Shown here: positions 34,031 to 41,632 of the stretch, piece by piece
Numbering within the stretch: the first letter of the stretch is position 1
Layout: every line of letters begins with the position of its first letter
Assembly (NCBI RefSeq): GCF_900129725.1
Contig: NZ_FQWQ01000005.1
Span: 682,001-746,000 of the forward strand
Direction of reading: 5' to 3'
Source of the DNA: Chryseolinea serpens
GTDB lineage: Bacteria; Bacteroidota; Bacteroidia; Cytophagales; Cyclobacteriaceae
DNA: 64,000 nucleotides
The notes under the pieces: model-generated
Database searches by the model: none
The model's input: the letters and a program-made list of their open reading frames with translations, nothing else
What the model was told of the DNA's origin: nothing
Position numbers and translations under genes: made by a program

Positions 34031-34039
34031 AACAAGTAA

Positions 34040-34061
34040 GTTTAGACACGCATGTCTAAAC
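34040..34061 (+). promoter_or_regulatory. leader hairpin of the second SusC gene
   Basis: GTTTAGAC (34040-34047) and GTCTAAAC (34054-34061) form a perfect 8-bp stem with a 6-nt loop, at the same place as the leader hairpin of the first locus but with unrelated arms. TTAACCTAAAC follows at 34072-34082. Confidence 0.65.
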
Positions 34062-34090
34062 CCATAACTCATTAACCTAAACTTATAACC

Positions 34091-37000
34091 ATGCGGAAAT
34101 TTTTACTTGTATGCTTAACAGCGGTGTTCGCGCTCGCCAGTAGCGAGTTGTGGGCACAGGATCGAACGGTTTCCGGCCGGATCACCTCGCCAGAGGATGG
34201 TTCGCCACTGCCCGGTGTAAACGTTGTGCTAAAGGGGTCCACCAACGGCACGGTAACGGACGTCAATGGACAATACAGCCTTTCTGTACCTGCTTCAGGC
34301 GGTACGTTGGTGATCACCTTTATTGGTCTGAAATCACAGGAAGTTGTCATTGGCGAACGCAATACGGTGGACGTTCAAATGCAACAAGACGTGACTCAGC
34401 TCTCAGAAGTTGTAGTGTCAGCGCTTGGCATCGAGCAAAATCGCGATGAGCTGGGAACGGCTTCTTCTAATATCGGCGGTAGTGCGGTTTCAAAATCAGG
34501 TGAGGCCACGCTTATTAACGGTTTGGCGGCCAAAGCTTCCGGTGTAAATATCGTTAAGAGCAGCGGTGATCCGGGTGCTGGAGCTTACATCCAAATTCGT
34601 GGACAAAGCACGATCACGGGAAACCTTCAGCCGCTCATCATTTTGGATGGTATGCCCATTTACAACTCCCAATCCGGCATGTCTGAAACGGATGGTGGTA
34701 TCGATGGTGTGGCACAGCAATCTCGTTTGAACGACTTGAACCCCGATGATATCCAGTCGGTCGAAGTATTGAAAGGCGCAAGTGCGGGTGCCCTTTGGGG
34801 AACACGTGCGGCCAATGGCGTGATCGTTATTACCACGAAAAAAGGTGCAAGCGAGAAAGGCAAAATAAATGTCTCGCTGAAATACACCCACTCCATCGAC
34901 AAACTTTACATCGCCCATGATTTGACCCACAACTGGGGTTCAGGCACTTTGATGCAGTATCAAAATACACCGTCAAGTGGTGGAAGCTGGGGCGACTACA
35001 TTCCCAGTCGTTCAGGAGGTGCAGATGCCTTCATAACCAATCCTGCCGATCCAGGCTATGGGGGAGTATTCCAAGCCCCTGATGGAACGAAATTCTATAG
35101 CATTGCAAATGGTACCGTCGCGAATCCGCACGGTGGAAAGAACTCCCGGGATATATTCGACTACAGGGATAACCTCTTTAAGACCGGAAGCTATAATGAT
35201 TTCGGTGTGACATTGAACGGTGGCGACAAGGATGGCAATTTCTACATCAGTGTCGACAATCTGAAGCAAGATGGTATCATCAAGCGCAACAGCAATTATG
35301 ATAGAACGTCGTTCCGTGTGAACACGAACAAACGGTTTAACCCATTCATAAAAATAAGCTCCAATTTTGGTTATACGAAAACCAAATCCAATCGCACGCA
35401 AATGGGATCAAATCCCTCGGGCTTGTATTTGGGCGGCTTGCGGACTTCACCCGATTTCAACAACGAATACAGTGTGGGTGACTACACCAATGCCGATGGC
35501 GTGGTATCCCTTAATCGTCAAAGAGCTTACAGAAACCCTTTGGGAGCCAGCGCAAAGTCTACCTACGACAACCCGCTGTGGATGATGGATCACAACATCA
35601 GCACTTCGGACGTGGATCGTTTTATGGGAACTTTCGAATTGGAATTGTCGCCCCTCAAATGGCTTGATGTTATTGGCCGCGGTGGTGTTGATAGTTATAT
35701 CGACCGACGCTATGATTTCCTCGACCCGTTGGCGTCGCTTCAACCCGGTGGAAATCTTAGCCTCCAAACCATTAAGGAAACGCAGTTCAACGCCGACGTG
35801 TTCGGACGTGGCAAATTTACGATTGACAAAGACCTGACGTTGATTGCGCTGGTGGGGATGAACCTCAACCAAAGGCAATATGAAAGAATCGGGGGTACTG
35901 CGCAATCTTTTGTAATTGATAAGGCCCCAATTCCTTTGGACTTAACGAATGCTACGTTGGGCAATCAATTTCCTTTCAATGCATTTAATCAACAGCGCAC
36001 AGCGGCTCTGTATTCGACGTTGGATTTTGCCTTTAAGAATGTGCTCTTTCTCGGTTTGACAGGCAGAGCAGAAAGTGCTTCTACATTCGGTCGTGCAACA
36101 CAAAGCACGTTCTTTTATCCGGCCGCAAATCTCGCCTGGCAGTTTGGCCAGTTGCTAGATTCCAAAGTGTTGTCGTTTGGTAAATTAAGAACCAGCTATG
36201 GTCAGGTAGGTGTGCAGCCATCACCCTATAACACGGCCACCTATTATGTGCCGGGCGGTGTTGCCGACGGTTGGGGAAGCCAACTTCTTTCCTCAGCTTA
36301 TGGTGGCGGCTACGTTCAGAGCACAACGCTGGGTAATGCTTCTTTGAAGCCTGAACGCAAAAGCGAACTTGAATTTGGAACAGACTTGCGTTTTTTCCAG
36401 GACAGAGTTAGCCTGAGCGGTACCTACTTTACAAACAAAACAGTCGACGCGATCCTCCAGGTATCTACGGCTCCGTCTACCGGTTTCTCAAATCAAGTGG
36501 GCAACGCAGCGGAGATCACCAACCACGGTTGGGAGTTCGATTTGGGTGCTGAAGTGATCAAAGCCGGTGACTTCTCGTGGAAGATCAGCGGTAACTGGTC
36601 GATGTATCGCAATGAAGTGACCAATCTGGCGGGCACATCCTCGCTCTTTTTGAACGGCTTTGCGGGCGCTTCGTCCCGCGCTGTACAGGGTCAGCCCCTG
36701 GGCGTGCTGTGGGGTATCGATTGGGATAAGGATGCACAGGGCAACCTTATCTTAGATGAAAGAGGATTTCCGAAAGCCGCTCCCAACGAATCCGTTATAG
36801 GCAATCCGAATCCCCAATGGAAGTCGGCCATTGGAAACACATTCTCCTTCAAAGGATTTTCACTCTATGTTTTGGTAGAGAGAACACAAGGCGGTCAGAT
36901 CTGGGCTGGAACACACGGCATCATGGATAACTTTGGAAGATCAAAAGATACCGACGTCATCACAACGATCTCGGGCGCAGAAGCGGCCACCATGCCGATA

Positions 37001-37459
37001 TGGGGCGCTGTTCCCGATAATATGGGCGGAACAAACCGCGGTAAGGTCGTGTCTGAGCGCTACGCACCGAATGCCGATGGCACCTATACTTTTAGAGGTA
37101 GTGTGAGAGATTTTGGAGGTGGAAAGAAAGTTGCACTGGATCAAGGTTGGTATACCGATCTCGGCGGTGGTTTCGGCCCGGTGGCGAGTCAATACATCAA
37201 GGATGCTACCAATACGCGCATCAGAGAAGTGACACTGGCCTACTCGTTGAACTCCGCCGCATTCAGAGCGGCAACGAAGTTGACTTCCATCGACTTCTCC
37301 ATTACCGGCAGAAACTTGTTCATTACCGGTCCGGATGTGAAGTACATTGGAACCGATCCCGAAACCAATCTTACGGGTAGCTCAAATGGACGTGGCTTGG
37401 AGTACTTTAACAACCCCGCCACCCGTTCGTATTTGTTCACCATCAAGATTAATTATTGA
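34091..37459 (+). CDS. SusC/RagA-family TonB-dependent outer-membrane receptor (second)
   Basis: A 1122-residue paralogue of the first receptor. Signal peptide MRKFLLVCLTAVFALASSELWAQ, regulatory domain (VSGRITSPEDGSPLPGVNVVLKG), plug (IQIRGQSTITGNLQPLIILDGMP, WGTRAANGVIVITTK) and a long barrel ending ATRSYLFTIKINY with a terminal aromatic. The first 110 residues closely match the first receptor; plug and barrel diverge strongly, so the two should take different ligands. The junction VVVSALGIEQNRDELGTASS replaces the VGYGTQ form. It is followed 20 bp later by its SusD partner. Confidence 0.95.
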   Translation: MRKFLLVCLTAVFALASSELWAQDRTVSGRITSPEDGSPLPGVNVVLKGSTNGTVTDVNGQYSLSVPASGGTLVITFIGLKSQEVVIGERNTVDVQMQQDVTQLSEVVVSALGIEQNRDELGTASSNIGGSAVSKSGEATLINGLAAKASGVNIVKSSGDPGAGAYIQIRGQSTITGNLQPLIILDGMPIYNSQSGMSETDGGIDGVAQQSRLNDLNPDDIQSVEVLKGASAGALWGTRAANGVIVITTKKGASEKGKINVSLKYTHSIDKLYIAHDLTHNWGSGTLMQYQNTPSSGGSWGDYIPSRSGGADAFITNPADPGYGGVFQAPDGTKFYSIANGTVANPHGGKNSRDIFDYRDNLFKTGSYNDFGVTLNGGDKDGNFYISVDNLKQDGIIKRNSNYDRTSFRVNTNKRFNPFIKISSNFGYTKTKSNRTQMGSNPSGLYLGGLRTSPDFNNEYSVGDYTNADGVVSLNRQRAYRNPLGASAKSTYDNPLWMMDHNISTSDVDRFMGTFELELSPLKWLDVIGRGGVDSYIDRRYDFLDPLASLQPGGNLSLQTIKETQFNADVFGRGKFTIDKDLTLIALVGMNLNQRQYERIGGTAQSFVIDKAPIPLDLTNATLGNQFPFNAFNQQRTAALYSTLDFAFKNVLFLGLTGRAESASTFGRATQSTFFYPAANLAWQFGQLLDSKVLSFGKLRTSYGQVGVQPSPYNTATYYVPGGVADGWGSQLLSSAYGGGYVQSTTLGNASLKPERKSELEFGTDLRFFQDRVSLSGTYFTNKTVDAILQVSTAPSTGFSNQVGNAAEITNHGWEFDLGAEVIKAGDFSWKISGNWSMYRNEVTNLAGTSSLFLNGFAGASSRAVQGQPLGVLWGIDWDKDAQGNLILDERGFPKAAPNESVIGNPNPQWKSAIGNTFSFKGFSLYVLVERTQGGQIWAGTHGIMDNFGRSKDTDVITTISGAEAATMPIWGAVPDNMGGTNRGKVVSERYAPNADGTYTFRGSVRDFGGGKKVALDQGWYTDLGGGFGPVASQYIKDATNTRIREVTLAYSLNSAAFRAATKLTSIDFSITGRNLFITGPDVKYIGTDPETNLTGSSNGRGLEYFNNPATRSYLFTIKINY

Positions 37460-37478
37460 TCACTTTAGAATTCGCAGT

Positions 37479-38963
37479 ATGAAAAAATATATAACATCAT
37501 TTAAAAGGATTGCCCTGGTCGTAGCGATAGGGACCTTGATAAGCTCCTGTGAGAAATTTACGGAAGGAGTTAGCGAGTTTGATCCCACAAAACCCACTGA
37601 TGCTTCCTTGAAACTAGTTGTGAACTCAGCCGAAGTTGCCTACATCTCTTACATGGAAGGTGAGCTCACGCGCATTGGAGGTATGTGGAGCGGTCAATTT
37701 ACCGGTACGGATAGACAGTACGTTGCCTTGAATAACTATACGTCCACGGCACCCGACTATGATAACGCCTGGTCAGCAATTTATGCCAGCACCTTTAAAG
37801 CAATACGCATCGCAGAAGAAAAAGCTGCCGCGGTCAATAACAAGCGCGCGCTCGCCATGGCGCAGATTCTGGAAGCACATACCATCGCTACAACGACGGC
37901 TTTGTTTGGAGATATTCCTTATTCACAGGCCAACAACCTGAAGGAATACCCCAATCCCGTATTTGATAATCAGATGGATATCTATGCCTCTCTTCTGACG
38001 CTACTGGATGATGCTATTAAGAACATCGATGCAGCTCCCAATGGCACCGGCTATGACGGAGATATTTTTGGTGGAACCGACGCTATTTGGAAAGCCAGAG
38101 CCAATACGGTGAAAGCAAAACTGTATCTGCAACTCGGCGATTATGTCAATGCACAATTAGCAGCAGAAAAGGGTATTTCCGCCGGAGCCGACGAAATTGT
38201 TGCTCAGCACGGGGGAACATATCAGCAGGATTTCAATATTTTTTACTCCTTCCTGGTCTATGATCGCCCTGGCTACATGGGCGCCACAGATGCCTATGCG
38301 CCAAGAATGATTGATCCGACCAGCCCGGAAACGTTTAATCGGAACAATGCGAAAACGGATGAATCCGATCGCTTTGCATACATATACTGGGGTGATTTTG
38401 CAGATGGTTATGATTTGAATGTCTCTGGAGTGGATTACGACGATGGCAATCCCGACGGTATGTTCTCTAACCAAGCTCCTTTCGGTATCCTGACGTATCG
38501 CGACAATCAGTTGATCCTGGCAGAAGCCTTGCTGAGGCAGAACAATTTTAGCACGGCCCTGGATGAATTGAACGAATACAGAGCTTATCTCAGCGCCGGG
38601 GGCTATCTCAATCCGGATTATGTTACCGGAACAGGCCATTACCAGGACTATGATGCTGCGGATTTTGCCAATGGCGGAATGGAAAATGCAGACGGCCTCG
38701 ATCAAAACGATGCCTTATACAGGGAGATCGTAGAAGAAAGATACATTTCGCTGCTCAGCTCTATGGATGTATTTATCGATATGCATCGCAAGGGATTTGG
38801 TGCGTTCGCATCGAAGCAGAACTGGCAGGTTATCGGTCTCACGCCGGTAAACGGAACGACTATCCCACAGCGATACCTGATTGCTCAGGTAGAAGTTAAC
38901 TCCAATACCTCTACGCCTCGCCCTTCACCGGGCCTGTTCGATGTGTTGCAAGTCTTCAAATAG
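37479..38963 (+). CDS. SusD/RagB-family nutrient-binding lipoprotein (second, SusD-like_2 type)
   Basis: A 494-residue lipoprotein. Signal MKKYITSFKRIALVVAIGTLISSC (Cys24), then EKFTEGVSEFDPTKPT. The stretch AYISYMEGELTRIGGMWSGQFTGTDRQYVALNNYT, the NAWSAIYASTFKAIRIAEEKA helix pair and ALFGDIPYSQANN match the SusD-like_2 subfamily (PF12771), unlike the first SusD. The end has LILAEALLRQNNFSTALDELNEYRAYL and DVFIDMHRKGFG. The ATG at 37479 starts the lipoprotein signal; earlier in-frame starts lie inside the SusC gene. It ends with a strong terminator. Confidence 0.93.
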   Translation: MKKYITSFKRIALVVAIGTLISSCEKFTEGVSEFDPTKPTDASLKLVVNSAEVAYISYMEGELTRIGGMWSGQFTGTDRQYVALNNYTSTAPDYDNAWSAIYASTFKAIRIAEEKAAAVNNKRALAMAQILEAHTIATTTALFGDIPYSQANNLKEYPNPVFDNQMDIYASLLTLLDDAIKNIDAAPNGTGYDGDIFGGTDAIWKARANTVKAKLYLQLGDYVNAQLAAEKGISAGADEIVAQHGGTYQQDFNIFYSFLVYDRPGYMGATDAYAPRMIDPTSPETFNRNNAKTDESDRFAYIYWGDFADGYDLNVSGVDYDDGNPDGMFSNQAPFGILTYRDNQLILAEALLRQNNFSTALDELNEYRAYLSAGGYLNPDYVTGTGHYQDYDAADFANGGMENADGLDQNDALYREIVEERYISLLSSMDVFIDMHRKGFGAFASKQNWQVIGLTPVNGTTIPQRYLIAQVEVNSNTSTPRPSPGLFDVLQVFK

Positions 38964-38985
38964 TTGAAAAAACAATTAGAATAGC

Positions 38986-39017
38986 AAGGGCTGCCGCAAG
39001 GCAGCCCTTCTTTGTTT
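38986..39017 (+). terminator. terminator of the second SusCD operon
   Basis: A perfect 10-bp stem (AAGGGCTGCC at 38986-38995, GGCAGCCCTT at 39000-39009) with a GCAA tetraloop, then CTTTGTTT. Confidence 0.92.
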
Positions 39018-39038
39018 AACGGCCCGTCTCTGCAAGCA

Positions 39039-39071
39039 TTTGGTGTGTTGATCCACAGCCACCTATATTTG
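39039..39071 (+). promoter_or_regulatory. promoter before queD
   Basis: TTTGG at 39039-39043 and TATATTTG at 39064-39071, with a 20-bp spacer, fit the Bacteroidota -33/-7 pair. It lies 19 bp before the queD ATG. Confidence 0.7.
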
Positions 39072-39090
39072 CACCAGAATTTGTTACAAA

Positions 39091-39510
39091 ATGGTCTACG
39101 TCAGCCGCAAAGAACACTTCAACGCCGCCCACAAGCTCTATAATCCGAAATGGTCCCCGGAGCGGAACGTAGAGGTCTTTGGACCCTGCGCAAACGATAA
39201 CTGGCATGGTCACAACTTCGAGCTCATCGTGACCGTGAAGGGCAAACCCGACCCCGACACCGGTTTTGTGGTAGACCTGAAGCAACTGAGCACCCTCATC
39301 CGGAAAGAAGTGATCGATAAACTCGACCACAAAAACCTGAACCTGGATGTCGACTTCATGACCGGGAAACTGGCCAGCTGCGAAAACCTCATCATCGAGA
39401 TCTGGCGCATCTTGCACGCACACCTCCCGAGCATCACCCCGAACGGCAAACTCCACAGCCTGCGCCTTTTCGAAACGCCGCGCAATTACGTGGACTACTT
39501 TGGAGAATAA
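39091..39510 (+). CDS. queD: 6-pyruvoyl-tetrahydropterin / 6-carboxytetrahydropterin synthase family protein
   Basis: A 139-residue protein of the PTPS/QueD fold that acts on dihydroneopterin triphosphate. Zinc histidines are in EHFNAAHKLY and WHGHNFELIV, the catalytic Cys in FGPCANDNWHGHN, with spacing Cx5HGH as in animal PTPS rather than Cx3HGH as in E. coli QueD. LDHKNLN carries the Asp/His pair. The window also holds queE, so the 6-carboxytetrahydropterin (queuosine) role is likely, but the motif leaves open pyruvoyl-tetrahydropterin synthase activity. It lies 44 bp before lpxB and is preceded by a good promoter. Confidence 0.87.
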   Translation: MVYVSRKEHFNAAHKLYNPKWSPERNVEVFGPCANDNWHGHNFELIVTVKGKPDPDTGFVVDLKQLSTLIRKEVIDKLDHKNLNLDVDFMTGKLASCENLIIEIWRILHAHLPSITPNGKLHSLRLFETPRNYVDYFGE

Positions 39511-39554
39511 ACCCGAAAGGCCGTACTTCGCCCTCCGTACCTCGTAAATTCCAT

Positions 39555-40679
39555 ATGCGCTATTACATTATTGCGGGCGAACGATCCGGTGATTTACACG
39601 GCGGCAATCTGGTAAAAGCCATACGTCAACGCGACCCACAGGCGACGTTCAAGGGCTTTGGCGGCGAATACATGCGCCAGGCAGGCGTGGAACTCACTGT
39701 TCACTACGACGCCATGGCCTTCATGGGATTCACCCAGGTGTTGATGAACCTGAACAGCATCTCCAAATTCATAAAGCAGTGCACAGCCGATATCCTGGAC
39801 TTCAAACCGGATGTGGTTATTCTCATCGACTATGGCGGCTTTAACCGGCAGATTGCATCGTTCGGCAAAAAGCGTGGCATAAGGATCTTCTATTACATAC
39901 CACCCAAGGTGTGGGCCTGGGGCCAATACAGGGCCCGGGGACTGAAGGCAACCGTCGACCGCATGTTTGTGATCCTGCCTTTTGAAAAAGACTTCTTCAA
40001 AAAATTTGATTGGGATGTGGACTATGTCGGCAATCCGGTTTTGGATGCCGTCAAGGCACATCGGCAAAGCGATGGGTTCCTGTCCAAATGGAGCCTGCGA
40101 GAAGATCAGCCGATCATCGCCTTGCTCCCCGGCAGCCGCAAGCAGGAATTGCAACGTCTCGTGCCGGTCATGGCCAAAGTGGCCCGTAAATTTCCGGAAT
40201 ATACGTTTGCCGTCGCGGCGGTTTCTAATCTTGACAAGGCTTTATATGCGCCCTTTTCTGATTTGCCGAACGTCAAGTATGTAGAGGAGCAAACCTATGA
40301 TTTGCTTTCGCATGCACGGGCGGCCATCGTCACCTCTGGCACAGCGACATTGGAAACCGCCCTCTTCCGCGTGCCGCAGATCGTCGTGTATAAGCTGAGC
40401 GGTCTCAATTATCGCGTGGTCAAATGGCTCATCAAGATTCCTTTCATTTCGCTGGTCAACCTCATCGCCGGAAAAGAAGTGGTAAAAGAAATGATACAGG
40501 GCGATGCTAACGTCGACAATCTCGCGGGCGAACTAAAACAACTACTCATAGATTCGCCCCGGCGAAATGAAGTCCTGAAGGGCTACGATGAGATCATCAG
40601 AATATTAGACACCGGCTCTGCTTCTGAGAATGCTGCCAATCTGATGATTGGTTATCTGCAAAGTCGATCTAAAGATTGA
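39555..40679 (+). CDS. lpxB: lipid-A-disaccharide synthase
   Basis: A 374-residue GT19 enzyme that joins UDP-diacylglucosamine and lipid X in lipid A synthesis at the inner membrane. Motifs: YIIAGERSGDLHGGNLVKAI, GGEYMRQAGVEL, LIDYGGFN, YYIPPKVWAWGQYRARGLK, VDYVGNPVLDAV, LLPGSRKQELQRLVPVM, and SGTATLETALFRVPQIVVYKLS. Length and order match LpxB closely. It starts with ATG at 39555. The cell therefore makes lipid A, as expected of a Gram-negative. Confidence 0.95.
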   Translation: MRYYIIAGERSGDLHGGNLVKAIRQRDPQATFKGFGGEYMRQAGVELTVHYDAMAFMGFTQVLMNLNSISKFIKQCTADILDFKPDVVILIDYGGFNRQIASFGKKRGIRIFYYIPPKVWAWGQYRARGLKATVDRMFVILPFEKDFFKKFDWDVDYVGNPVLDAVKAHRQSDGFLSKWSLREDQPIIALLPGSRKQELQRLVPVMAKVARKFPEYTFAVAAVSNLDKALYAPFSDLPNVKYVEEQTYDLLSHARAAIVTSGTATLETALFRVPQIVVYKLSGLNYRVVKWLIKIPFISLVNLIAGKEVVKEMIQGDANVDNLAGELKQLLIDSPRRNEVLKGYDEIIRILDTGSASENAANLMIGYLQSRSKD

Positions 40680-41242
40680 TCCTACTGACCATGAAGATGA
40701 TGTGTTGGCATTTTGGGTGATGAGCTTCACGACGGCTTGCCATTTGAAAATGGTACTTCGGTTTTATAGAGAATGGAGGTCAACGGGCAAACATTAAGGG
40801 AGATGAGAACACCACTTTTGATTTTGTTTTGTTTGTAACCTTCTTATCCTGAAGCAAAAGATTGTATACGGTTGAGAGAGAAGATAATATTATCAAACTC
40901 ATCATGGATGACCGAATGGTTGACAGTATTCATTTTTTTTTCGAATCAGTATTTTAGGTGCGTAGAGAAAGACAGCGAATTTTATTTTATTGATGAAATA
41001 AGCACACCCTCGACGATTTACCTAAACCTATATAGGGTCAAGATAAACGGTAGTTCCTTTGCTGCGCCGGAGAAGAGAGTTTTGCAGAGCGTCAATAAGT
41101 CGTGTCTTCCATGGATCAGAAAAAACAATATCGCATTGTGAGTGAAGTAACTTGCGAGGAACCGCAGGTTTTAAAGTTCTTCCCGGTAACTGGAGGCCGG
41201 TGAAGCAGTAGGTAAAGGTTTATTTTGACATAGACCAAGACC
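40680..41242. other. 563-bp region with no convincing gene
   Basis: More AT-rich than its neighbours. In one plus frame an ATG at 40803 gives 11 codons, then a stop, and the same frame reads on from about 40839 to 41141 with hydrophobic and charged stretches. A second frame has a plausible short coding stretch around 40860-40950. This could be a decayed gene with stop and frameshift damage, or chance. No clear signal, terminator or RNA is seen. Confidence 0.5.
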
Positions 41243-41476
41243 TCAGAATACACCGGTCAATAAGCCGATTCCAAAAAACATAAATATTATTCCAAAGATT
41301 ATATTCATGACTCTGTCAAAGTATTTCCCCAAGATTTTCTTTGGAATGAAGCTGTCGCTATAGGTAAACTGCATGGTCACGGGCTTGTTTTTGATAGCGC
41401 AATAAAAAGAGTAGACACTCCAAATGATCATGAATGCCGAGAGCCATGGCCGCATTTTATGAATATCTAATAGCAT
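41243..41476 (-). CDS. small membrane protein of unknown function
   Basis: A 77-residue protein starting at an ATG at 41476. It has two hydrophobic helices (about 11-27, LSAFMIIWSVYSFYCAI, and about 56-76, VMNIIFGIIFMFFGIGLLTGV) joined by a basic loop (KNKPVTMQFTYSDSFIPKKILGKYFDR). It stands alone on the minus strand between lpxB and the sensor-kinase cluster. The clean two-helix hairpin supports a real gene; I do not recognise the family. Confidence 0.5.
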   Translation of the reverse strand: MLLDIHKMRPWLSAFMIIWSVYSFYCAIKNKPVTMQFTYSDSFIPKKILGKYFDRVMNIIFGIIFMFFGIGLLTGVF

Positions 41477-41632
41477 CTGAAGTTCGTTTTTTTAATTCGA
41501 TTGATTAACAATTTCGGATCAGCATCCCCAATAGCCCAAGTTGCGTCTTTTAATTAAATAAGTACATCTACGTACGTATAAACGTCCTTACATCCTTGAT
41601 TATCAAGATGTAATTTTGATTTTTTTTATGCG

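Noticed and set aside
40872-41141. 89-codon plus-strand frame from a TTG
   Set aside because: No recognised motif, poor start and an in-frame stop shortly upstream; kept only as a possible decayed gene.
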